DNA of 43,028 nucleotides from Pelagibacteraceae bacterium AG-359-O02 (lineage in GTDB: Bacteria > Pseudomonadota > Alphaproteobacteria > Pelagibacterales > Pelagibacteraceae): positions 1-43,028 of the forward strand of contig QCEU01000009.1 in assembly GCA_003280485.1 (NCBI GenBank). The letters run 5' to 3'. Positions 34,657 through 42,231 of the stretch are shown here, in pieces (the first letter of the stretch is position 1; each line of letters begins with the position of its first letter). The notes beneath the pieces were generated by a model, which did not search any database, had not been told where the DNA came from, and was given only the letters and a program-made list of their open reading frames with translations. Made by a program: the position numbers and the translations under genes.

Positions 34657-35517
34657 TTACTTACCTAAATAAAGTCTTGATAAGTAATACTCTCTTCTAG
34701 AAATGTAAATACCACAAAAAACTATTATAGAAAGACCTAAATATGTCCAATTATCTGGCAATTCTTTAAATACATAATAACTGAGCAAAATATTAGTAAT
34801 AATTTCAGTATAGCCAAGCGGAGCTAATTTAGAAGCATCAGCGTATTTAAGAGACAAAATGATAAAAAGGTGTGCAATAGCTGCTATGAAGCCAATTAAA
34901 GCCATCATAATCCACTGACTATTTGATGGCTGTATCCAAACACCGGGCATAAATAAAGACATGACAATGGTCCCTACTGTGCCAGCAAATAATAAGGTTA
35001 ATAGAGAATTATCAGAGGTACTTAACTTTCTTGTAATAATTAAATAAAAACCATAGCAAATACCATTACCCAAGGCTGCTAATGTAGCTAAATTAATCTC
35101 TATAAATCCAGGTTTAATAACAATTAAGGTACCAATAAATCCCATGGATACAGCTGTCCACCTTCTTAGGCCTACTTTTTCGTTTAAAAAAAAGGGGGAC
35201 ATTGCGGTTACACAAATTGGGGCTACAAATGCTAAGGTTAAGGCCTTAGGTAAAGAAATCTCAGATATTGCAAAAAAAAATAAATATGTTGAAAATACAA
35301 AGATTAATCCTCTTATCAATTGAAGCACAGGTTTTTTACTCCAAACAATGGATTTTCTATCAAAAAAAAGCATTATTGAGAGTGCAAAAACAACTGTAAA
35401 AAAATATCTAGCCCAAGTAATTTGCAAAACATCCATAGATGAACTTAAATATTTTGCAAAAGCATCCATAAATGGAACAATCATCCAAGCTGATGCATTG
35501 AGAATAACAGCCTTCAT
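34657..35517 (-). CDS. EamA/RhaT-type drug/metabolite transporter
   Basis: A 286-residue membrane protein with ten predicted helices in two EamA repeats (about 1-135 and 145-280), the standard layout of the DMT superfamily. WARYFFTVVFALSIM in the first repeat and the second-repeat ending PLGYTEIITNILLSYYVF-like pattern, here LAPLGYTEIITNILLSYYVF, are typical. Substrate is unknown; many homologues export amino acids or metabolites. It is preceded by an AEC-family transporter gene on the same strand, 16 bp away. Confidence 0.88.
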   Translation of the reverse strand: MKAVILNASAWMIVPFMDAFAKYLSSSMDVLQITWARYFFTVVFALSIMLFFDRKSIVWSKKPVLQLIRGLIFVFSTYLFFFAISEISLPKALTLAFVAPICVTAMSPFFLNEKVGLRRWTAVSMGFIGTLIVIKPGFIEINLATLAALGNGICYGFYLIITRKLSTSDNSLLTLLFAGTVGTIVMSLFMPGVWIQPSNSQWIMMALIGFIAAIAHLFIILSLKYADASKLAPLGYTEIITNILLSYYVFKELPDNWTYLGLSIIVFCGIYISRREYYLSRLYLGK

Positions 35518-35533
35518 ATGAAAATCTTATCTC

Positions 35534-36433
35534 TTAATTAAAGTATTTTAAAGCAAAGAATACAGTTATGGGTACAGTTAAAAGAGACATTAAAGTTGAA
35601 ACAACTATTGTGCTAGATATGTTATCGACGATTTCCTTAGGCGAATACATTGAAGCAACAAGATAACAAAGTATTGCACTTGGCATAGATGACTGAATTA
35701 AAAGAACACCAGCAGCAAACCCAGATAGGTTAAAAAAAGAGATCAGCGAAAAGCCAATTAGGGGCCCTATAATAACTCTTCCGGTAGATGTAATTAAAGC
35801 ATCCTTAAAGGAAAAAACTTTCATTTGTGTTAATGAAACACCTAAAGACATTAAAATCATTACTATCATTCCATAAGCAAGAAGCATAACAGTATTCAAT
35901 ACAAATATTGGCAAAGGTATTTCGTAATATAGAAAAATAATGGTAGCAATTATTGCATAAAATGATGGACTTTTTATTATAACCTTTAAATCAAACTCAC
36001 GTTTAGCTAAAAAAATATTAAGAGTAAAATGAAGAAGAACGACCAAAGAAGATATAGCTGCCGCAATACCCATACCCAATTTACCATATGCAAACAAGCA
36101 TATTGGAATACCCATATTGCCTGTATTAGGTAAAAAAAATGTTGGTAGTTCTCTCAAATAATCTTTCTTCATCAAAATTAAAAAAATTAGTCCAACAATT
36201 AAAAAAGAGGATAAAAGAATTACTGCATATAAAAAATACTCTGAAAACATTGCAAAAGTTACACCACTTGCCGAAATAGAGAATATTACTATAGATGGCG
36301 TTCCAAAATTAGCAGAATAAGTAGTTATAAATGATGTATCAAAATTTGGATTTTTTTTACCTAAAAAATATCCGATACCAACTATAAAAAAAACTGGAAA
36401 AAGAACTTCAAATAATTTTATATAAAGTTCCAT
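35534..36433 (-). CDS. AEC (auxin efflux carrier) family transporter
   Basis: A 299-residue membrane protein with about ten helices. The N-terminal FPVFFIVGIGYFLGKKN and the central PNTGNMGIPICLFAYG are the conserved boxes of AEC transporters, which move organic acids such as malate or malonate or similar anions. The substrate cannot be inferred. It overlaps the start region of hom (shared base at 36433), so it is probably transcribed with hom and the lipoprotein gene upstream. Confidence 0.88.
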   Translation of the reverse strand: MELYIKLFEVLFPVFFIVGIGYFLGKKNPNFDTSFITTYSANFGTPSIVIFSISASGVTFAMFSEYFLYAVILLSSFLIVGLIFLILMKKDYLRELPTFFLPNTGNMGIPICLFAYGKLGMGIAAAISSLVVLLHFTLNIFLAKREFDLKVIIKSPSFYAIIATIIFLYYEIPLPIFVLNTVMLLAYGMIVMILMSLGVSLTQMKVFSFKDALITSTGRVIIGPLIGFSLISFFNLSGFAAGVLLIQSSMPSAILCYLVASMYSPKEIVDNISSTIVVSTLMSLLTVPITVFFALKYFN

Positions 36434-37722
36434 TAAAATAATCGAATAAGAACAGGATTTTTAATAATATTTTTATTTGATTTAAATGATTTAATACATC
36501 TTTGAGCGTCTAATTCATTTGCATTATGAGTAATAAGAACAATCGAAGCTGTCTTTCTTTTATGATCAGGTATTTGTATTAATCTTTGAATAGAAATTTT
36601 ATACTTCGCTAGAATCTTTGTTATAGAAGATAAAACGCCTGGTTTATCCTTAACTTCTAATCTTAAATAAAGAGAATTTGATGATTGGTCTTTATTAAAT
36701 ATTTTAGGTTTTAATCTTTTATTTTTAGATATACCAAAAGGATATTTTATATTTCCTCTCAATATAGATAATAAATCAGACATCAAAGCAGAGGATGTTG
36801 GTCCTGGTCCAGCCCCCTCCCCTTGCAATACAGACTCTCCAATAGGTGAACCATTTAATATAACAGCATTCATTACACCATCTACATTTCCTATATAAGA
36901 ATCTTTTTTAACTAAACATGGATGAACTCTTTCAAAAATATTATTATTAATAATCTCAGTTATACCTAATAATTTTATTCTAAAATCTAACTGATCAGCA
37001 ATTTTAATATCTGCATAATCGATGTTTTCAATACCCTCCATTAAACATTCAGATTTTGAAATTTTCTTATTAAAAGCTAATGATGTCAAAATTTTTATTT
37101 TAGCTAAAGCATCATAACCGTTAAGATCTAATTTTGGATTTCCAGGTTCAGCATAACCTAGTTTCTGTGCCATCTTCAGAACATTTTTGAAACTATCTTT
37201 AGTTCTCTCCATTTCTGACATGATGTAGTTACAAGTACCGTTAAGTATACCATAAACTTTTGTGATTTTATTTGTAGCCAAACCTTCTTTGATTGTTCTT
37301 ACAATAGGAATACCGCCTGCAACAGATGCCTCAAATTCTAAATTAACTTTATTTTTTTCAGCTAATTCTCCCAGTTTATCACCATGTTTTGAAATTAATG
37401 CTTTATTTGGAGTTATTACATGAATTTTATTTTTAAGAGCTGTCTCAATAATTTTTTTTGAAATACCATCTGATAAACCTATAGCTTCGATTACTATATT
37501 TAGGTTTTTAATCTTTAAAATATCTAGAGGATTTGAATAAAAAATTTTCTTATTAATTTTAAATTTTCTTTTCTTATTTTTATTTTTAGCCGATATAGCT
37601 ATAACTTTAATTCTCTTTCCAGTTTTAGTTTCAATATCTTTCTTTTTTGTATTTAACTCATTTAGGACATATGATCCAATTTGACCTAGTCCAATAACAG
37701 CAATATTTATATTTTTATTCAT
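36433..37722 (-). CDS. hom: Homoserine dehydrogenase
   Basis: A 429-residue NAD(P)-dependent enzyme reducing aspartate semialdehyde to homoserine for threonine and methionine. The nucleotide-binding motif IGLGQIGSYVL is at 11-21, ASVAGGIPIVRTIKEGL and ILNGTCNYIMSEM form the catalytic region, and YAEPGNPKLDLNGYDALAK is the substrate-binding segment. The C-terminus (about 350-429) is an ACT domain, so allosteric control by threonine is likely. Homoserine made here can feed the MetY-like enzymes at 40024 and 42232. It stops on the AEC gene start and lies 4 bp after the small lipoprotein gene. Confidence 0.97.
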   Translation of the reverse strand: MNKNINIAVIGLGQIGSYVLNELNTKKKDIETKTGKRIKVIAISAKNKNKKRKFKINKKIFYSNPLDILKIKNLNIVIEAIGLSDGISKKIIETALKNKIHVITPNKALISKHGDKLGELAEKNKVNLEFEASVAGGIPIVRTIKEGLATNKITKVYGILNGTCNYIMSEMERTKDSFKNVLKMAQKLGYAEPGNPKLDLNGYDALAKIKILTSLAFNKKISKSECLMEGIENIDYADIKIADQLDFRIKLLGITEIINNNIFERVHPCLVKKDSYIGNVDGVMNAVILNGSPIGESVLQGEGAGPGPTSSALMSDLLSILRGNIKYPFGISKNKRLKPKIFNKDQSSNSLYLRLEVKDKPGVLSSITKILAKYKISIQRLIQIPDHKRKTASIVLITHNANELDAQRCIKSFKSNKNIIKNPVLIRLF

Positions 37723-37726
37723 TAAA

Positions 37727-37933
37727 TTAATCTAATTTAGGAAAGTCACTGATCTTACCATATTTAATAACATTTTTTTTAAATTCTTCAAAAGATGTTG
37801 CATTTTCAAAGTTTAATTTAGAAATATCTTTGTCGGTACTGTCTTCTTCAATATTCCACATAGAAACAGGATGATTTAGTGAACAATGTGATGATGAAAA
37901 TATTAATAAAATTATAAAAATATATTTAAACAT
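37727..37933 (-). CDS. Small predicted lipoprotein, 68 aa
   Basis: A 68-residue protein with a lipoprotein signal: MFKYIFIILLIFSSSHC, where Cys17 follows a hydrophobic stretch as in a lipobox, then a short acidic mature part with EEDSTDKDISKLNFE. I recognise no family. It overlaps the 3' end of argC by 8 bp and precedes hom by 4 bp, so it is co-transcribed with amino-acid synthesis genes without obvious functional link. Confidence 0.65.
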   Translation of the reverse strand: MFKYIFIILLIFSSSHCSLNHPVSMWNIEEDSTDKDISKLNFENATSFEEFKKNVIKYGKISDFPKLD

Positions 37934-38951
37934 TTAGACCTTCGTTCTGATTAAACCCATAATAATTATTCATATTTTGTACAGCTTGACCTCCACCACC
38001 TTTAATCAAATTATCAATTGCGGACAATATTATTATTTTATCTTTATATTTGCTTTTACATACAGAAATAAAGCAATTATTGGTATTGATAACATCATTA
38101 GTACTTAAGAAAGTATTTATTTTACAGATTTTTATAAATTTATGATTCTTGTATTGAACATTTAGAACGTTAATTATTTTGTTTATGTTAATGCCCTTTT
38201 TTAAATCAACATAAATAGTGCTTAAAATTCCTCTGAACATCGGTGTAAGATGAGGTGTAAAATGAAATTTATTTTTTTTGCCAGTTTTAATATCAAGCTC
38301 TTGTTGAATTTCAGAATTATGTCTATGATTTGCTAATCCATAAGCACTCAAAGACTCATATAAATTTTTGTCTTTATATTTTTTATGCACTCCTCTACCT
38401 GCTCCTGAATAACCAGATTTCGAGTCTATAATAATTGTTTGATTATTAATTAAGTTTTTTTTAATTAACGGGATTAATGGAATTAATACAGATGTAGGGT
38501 AGCATCCAGGACAAGATACTATTGGAAATTTTTTAACTAATTTACCACTAATTTCAGGTATAGAGTAAATACTTTTTTTGATTTTATTTAATGCTTTGTG
38601 TTTAATTTTATACCATTTTTCATAATCTTTTTTATTATTAAGTCTAAAATCGGCCGCTAGATCTATCAATAAATTATTTTTATTTAAAAATTTTGAAATA
38701 GATTGTGCCTCACCATTTGGCAATGCTGTAAATATTATATCCACATTTGATAAATATTCTTTTTTAAATGTTGATATTTTTGGTAACTTATATTTTTTTA
38801 ATTCTTGTTCAAAAGAATCTATTTTTTTTCCGACAGAAGTGCTTCCACACAAATATTTAATACTTATTTTTTTATGTGTACATAGTAGTTTAGTTAGTTG
38901 CAATCCTATATATCCAGTAGCTCCACATATAAGAACATTTTTCTTGCTCAT
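37926..38951 (-). CDS. argC: N-acetyl-gamma-glutamyl-phosphate reductase
   Basis: A 341-residue NADPH-dependent reductase of the arginine pathway. The N-terminal nucleotide fold has CGATGYIGLQL (9-19), the catalytic Cys150 is in SCPGCYPTSVLIPL, and GYSGAGRGVHKKY and HFTPHLTPMFRGIL are conserved. Length fits the longer ArgC type. It lies 33 bp behind rpsI, a common neighbour in alphaproteobacteria, and overlaps the lipoprotein gene by 8 bp. Confidence 0.96.
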   Translation of the reverse strand: MSKKNVLICGATGYIGLQLTKLLCTHKKISIKYLCGSTSVGKKIDSFEQELKKYKLPKISTFKKEYLSNVDIIFTALPNGEAQSISKFLNKNNLLIDLAADFRLNNKKDYEKWYKIKHKALNKIKKSIYSIPEISGKLVKKFPIVSCPGCYPTSVLIPLIPLIKKNLINNQTIIIDSKSGYSGAGRGVHKKYKDKNLYESLSAYGLANHRHNSEIQQELDIKTGKKNKFHFTPHLTPMFRGILSTIYVDLKKGININKIINVLNVQYKNHKFIKICKINTFLSTNDVINTNNCFISVCKSKYKDKIIILSAIDNLIKGGGGQAVQNMNNYYGFNQNEGLNV

Positions 38952-38984
38952 AATTTAATATAACAGTTGAAATTTAAAAAGAAA

Positions 38985-39416
38985 TTATCTTTTAGAAAAT
39001 TGGTAGCTTTTTCTAGCTTTTGCTCTACCAGGTTTTTTTCTCTCAACAGATCTTGAGTCTCTTGTTGTGAGTTTTTCTTTACGTAAAATTGATTTTAAAG
39101 TTTCATCAAATTTTAATAAAGCTCTAGAAATACCATGTACTAAGGCACCAGCTTGACCAGTTTGTCCTCCACCTACAACTTTAGATCTAACATCATAATC
39201 AGTTGACTGATTTATAATTTCAAAAGGTCTTAAAATTTGCATTACATGATTAGCTCTTGGAAAATAATCGTTTAAAGATTTACCATTTACATAAAATTTT
39301 CCTGAACCTTTTTTTAACCAGACTTTTGCTACGGATTTTTTTCTTCTTCCAGTTGCGTATTTGCTATCTTTAAAGTCTAACTTTATTTTTGATGAAGATG
39401 TTTGAGAAGTTTCCAT
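38985..39416 (-). CDS. rpsI: 30S ribosomal protein S9
   Basis: A 143-residue S9 protein. The core ATGRRKKSVAKVWLKKGSG, NHVMQILRPFEI, GGGQTGQAGALVHGISRAL and the C-terminal GRAKARKSYQFSKR, which reaches the P-site tRNA in the ribosome, are all present. The first 14 or so residues are a short extension. It follows rplM by 1 bp, the universal rplM-rpsI pair. Confidence 0.98.
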   Translation of the reverse strand: METSQTSSSKIKLDFKDSKYATGRRKKSVAKVWLKKGSGKFYVNGKSLNDYFPRANHVMQILRPFEIINQSTDYDVRSKVVGGGQTGQAGALVHGISRALLKFDETLKSILRKEKLTTRDSRSVERKKPGRAKARKSYQFSKR

Positions 39417-39417
39417 A

Positions 39418-39876
39418 TTAATTTCTTACAATATTTTTTTGATTAAGTTTGCCTATTTCAATTATTTTTGGATTTTGCGCAGTATGAGGATGGTCCTCTC
39501 CAGAATAAATTTTAAGTTTTGTTAATTGTTTTTTACCCAACGCTCCAGAAGGCAACATTCTTTTAACAGCTAACTTTAATACTTCACCAGGTTTTTTTTC
39601 ACTCAATTTTTCAGGTGTTATTTCTTTGATACCACCTGGATATCCAGTGTGTCTGTAATATTTTTTATTTTGAAATTTATCGCCAGTAAATTTTATTTGA
39701 TCTACATTTTTGATAACAACAAAATCTCCATGGTCCATGTGAGGCGTATATGTTGTTTTATTCTTACCTCTTATGATTTTTGATACAACTGTTGCTAGTC
39801 TACCAACTACAGCTCCTGTAGCATCAATTTCAAACCACTCGCTATTTATCTCATCTTTTTTAACAAACTTTGTCAT
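39418..39876 (-). CDS. rplM: 50S ribosomal protein L13
   Basis: A 152-residue L13 protein starting at the ATG at 39876 (MTKFVKKDEINSEWF); the frame stays open 41 codons upstream, but that part is unlike L13 and lies in the promoter region. W-F-E-I-D-A-T-G-A-V-V-G-R-L-A, the HMDHGDFVVIKN segment, YYRHTGYPGGIKE and MLPSGALGKKQL are conserved. It heads the rplM-rpsI-argC run and diverges from the MetY-like gene 147 bp away. Confidence 0.97.
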   Translation of the reverse strand: MTKFVKKDEINSEWFEIDATGAVVGRLATVVSKIIRGKNKTTYTPHMDHGDFVVIKNVDQIKFTGDKFQNKKYYRHTGYPGGIKEITPEKLSEKKPGEVLKLAVKRMLPSGALGKKQLTKLKIYSGEDHPHTAQNPKIIEIGKLNQKNIVRN

Positions 39877-39937
39877 GAATGCGGGATTAATACTTATAAT
39901 TACATATATTGTCAAATTATTATATTTTGGTTGGACT

Positions 39938-39964
39938 GAATGGTTGATTGAATTATGACCATTT
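39938..39964 (+). promoter_or_regulatory. Hairpin with possible pseudoknot in the leader of the MetY-like gene
   Basis: GAATGGT (39938-39944) pairs with ACCATTT (39958-39964, one G-U) around a 13-nt loop. TTATG at the end of the loop (39953-39957) can pair with CATGA at 39980-39984, which would make an H-type pseudoknot of the layout used by SAM-II/SAM-V riboswitches. The conserved core of those riboswitches is not recognisable, so a regulatory function is only a possibility. A good ribosome binding site, AAAGGAG (40013-40019), follows. Confidence 0.3.
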
Positions 39965-40023
39965 ATTAGTAATAATAACATGATAAAAAACGAACTCACA
40001 AAATTATAAATTAAAGGAGCCTA

Positions 40024-41355
40024 ATGAGTGATAAAAAAAAAGAATTAAAACCAAATACTTATAAATTTGATACACTTAGTTTACATGCTGGATATCAGCC
40101 ACATAAAAATGCTGGTTCAAGACAAGTACCAATTTATCAAACTACATCTTACCTTTTTGATGATGTAGATCACGCAGCTGCTCTTTTTAATTTAGAAAGA
40201 GGTGGACATATTTATAGTAGAATATCAAACCCAACTGTGGGTGTATTAGAAGAAAGAGTTGCTTCACTTGAGGGTGGTACAGCAGCATTAGCTACATCTT
40301 CAGGAATGAGTGCAATATTTTTGACAGTAATGACATTATGTGAAGCAGGTGACCATTTAGTTGTATCATCTCAACTTTATGGGGGCACTGTAAACCTATT
40401 TAGATTAACCTTACCTAAATTTGGAATTAAATGTACATTTGTTAAACCAAGAGATACTGAAGGATTTAAAAAAGCAATTCAAAAAAATACAAAAGGTATT
40501 TTTGGAGAACTAGTTGGAAATCCAGGTAACGAAATAATGAACATGCCTGAAATCTCTAAAATTGCACATGAAGCTGGAATTCCATTGATGGTTGATGCAA
40601 CTTATCAAACTCCTTATTTATGTAAACCGTTTGAGCATGGCGCTGATATAGTAATTCATTCACTAACAAAATGGATGGCAGGACATGGATCTTCGATGGC
40701 TGGAATACTAGTTGAAGGTGGAAAATTCGATTGGATGCAAAATGATAAATTTCCAACAATGACAAAACCTTATGAAGGATATCATGGATTATCATTTGCC
40801 GAGGAGTTTGGCCCAACAGCTTTTACAATGAAAGCTAGAGCTGAAGGCATGAGAGACTTTGGTCCTTGCTTAAGTCCTCAAAATGCATGGAATGTTTTAC
40901 AAGGTATAGAAACTTTATCAGTAAGAATGAAAAAACATTGTTCTAATGCAGAAGAAATGGTTAAATATTTATCAAACCATGAAAGTGTTGCTTGGGTATC
41001 ACATCCAAGTGTCCCAGATCATCCAGATCATGAATTAGCAAAAAAACTTTTACCGAATGGAAGAGGTTCAATGATTGCGTTTGGTATTAAAGGTGGAAAA
41101 GATGCTGGTGTTGCGTTTATTAATAACGTAAAGTTGGCATCACATTTGGCAAATGTAGGCGATACAAGGACTTTAGTTATTCATCCTGCATCTGGAACTC
41201 ATTCGCAGATGGATGAGGCAACCTTGAAGTTTGCTGGACTGTCCCATGACATGATTAGATTGTCAGTAGGAATTGAAGATATTGATGATATAAAAAATGA
41301 TTTCGAGATTGGTTTTAGAGCAGCAAGAAAACCAAGGCTTGTTTCAAATCAATGA
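40024..41355 (+). CDS. metY: O-acetylhomoserine sulfhydrylase-like PLP enzyme (Cys/Met metabolism family)
   Basis: A 443-residue fold-type I PLP enzyme. PIYQTTSYLFDDVDHAAALF, YSRISNPTVGVLEERVASLEGG and the PLP lysine Lys216 in HSLTKWMAGHG are the Cys/Met-metabolism signatures. Length, about 430-440, and sequence resemble MetY-type O-acetylhomoserine aminocarboxypropyltransferases, which join sulfide or methanethiol to acetylhomoserine. Methionine gamma-lyase-type activity cannot be excluded. It has a strong ribosome binding site. An alpha/beta hydrolase gene overlaps its stop (ATGA) and a paralogue follows. Confidence 0.85.
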   Translation: MSDKKKELKPNTYKFDTLSLHAGYQPHKNAGSRQVPIYQTTSYLFDDVDHAAALFNLERGGHIYSRISNPTVGVLEERVASLEGGTAALATSSGMSAIFLTVMTLCEAGDHLVVSSQLYGGTVNLFRLTLPKFGIKCTFVKPRDTEGFKKAIQKNTKGIFGELVGNPGNEIMNMPEISKIAHEAGIPLMVDATYQTPYLCKPFEHGADIVIHSLTKWMAGHGSSMAGILVEGGKFDWMQNDKFPTMTKPYEGYHGLSFAEEFGPTAFTMKARAEGMRDFGPCLSPQNAWNVLQGIETLSVRMKKHCSNAEEMVKYLSNHESVAWVSHPSVPDHPDHELAKKLLPNGRGSMIAFGIKGGKDAGVAFINNVKLASHLANVGDTRTLVIHPASGTHSQMDEATLKFAGLSHDMIRLSVGIEDIDDIKNDFEIGFRAARKPRLVSNQ

Positions 41356-42170
41356 AATTTAAAGTAAATGGGCATGAGGTTTTCGCCTCTACTGGTGGAA
41401 GACCATTTGATAAAAAAAAACCATTAATTATATTTGTTCATGGGAGCGGTTTAACCCATATGACCTGGGTTCTTCAAACAAGATATTTTGCTTTTCATGG
41501 ATATAACTCTTTAGCAGTTGATCTACCTGGTCATGGTTTGTCAAGCGGTGAAAGTCTTAAATCAATCGAAGAAATGGCAGATTGGGTAAGTGATGTAATT
41601 GATGCTGTTGGTCATAAAGAAGCTTCTTTGGTAGGACACTCTCAAGGATGTTTAGTAACAGTAGAATGTACATCAAGGTATCCTGATAAAATTAAAACTT
41701 TGAGTTTGATGGGTGGTGCTGGTGCTATACCAATGAATCCAGAGTTACTTTCTTTGGCTGAAAACAATGATCCTAAAGCAGTAGATTTGATGATGGATTG
41801 GGCTCATGGGCCAGCTGGGCATTTTGGTGGCCATCCTGTACCTGGTCTTTATCATATCAATACAGGAACAATGCTTGCAAAATCTAGAACAATACAAAAT
41901 ACTTTGGGTGTAGATTTTAGAGCTTGTGATAATTACAAAAATGGCTTTGACGCAGCAAAAAAAATTAAATGTCCTACTCTATCAATCTTAGCAACAGATG
42001 ATAAAATGTGTCCTGTTAAAGAGGGAAAAAAATTAGCTTCATTAATTGACGGTAGTCAAGTTGATATAATTGATAACTGCGGTCACATGATGTTATTAGA
42101 GGAAGCAGATAGAGTATTAACTGTACTTAAAAAATTTATAACAACAAATTATCCCCCATTATCAAGTTAA
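41352..42170 (+). CDS. Alpha/beta hydrolase
   Basis: A 272-residue hydrolase-fold protein. The nucleophile elbow GHSQG places Ser97; the probable acid is Asp216 or Asp217 in LATDDKMCP and the base His245 in NCGHMMLLEEADRV. An oxyanion segment FVHGSGLT is at 28-35. Its ATG overlaps the stop of the preceding sulfhydrylase by 4 bp and it lies between two such paralogues, so a role on a sulfur amino-acid or acyl-homoserine-type substrate is suggested. It is much shorter than MetX homoserine acetyltransferases and lacks their specific features; the substrate is unknown. Confidence 0.85.
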   Translation: MKFKVNGHEVFASTGGRPFDKKKPLIIFVHGSGLTHMTWVLQTRYFAFHGYNSLAVDLPGHGLSSGESLKSIEEMADWVSDVIDAVGHKEASLVGHSQGCLVTVECTSRYPDKIKTLSLMGGAGAIPMNPELLSLAENNDPKAVDLMMDWAHGPAGHFGGHPVPGLYHINTGTMLAKSRTIQNTLGVDFRACDNYKNGFDAAKKIKCPTLSILATDDKMCPVKEGKKLASLIDGSQVDIIDNCGHMMLLEEADRVLTVLKKFITTNYPPLSS

Positions 42171-42231
42171 ATTTAAGCTTGATTGTATTTTTTCATTTTA
42201 GTTAAATACATGTTTAAACAGAAGGGGAAAT

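Noticed and set aside
39877-39999. 41-codon N-terminal extension of L13
   Set aside because: L13 homologues begin close to the ATG at 39876; the extension is hydrophobic noise in the promoter region.
42171-42231. SAM riboswitch before the second MetY-like gene
   Set aside because: Only 61 bp are available; a 7-bp hairpin with a 13-nt loop is present but no recognisable SAM-II/SAM-V core or convincing pseudoknot partner.
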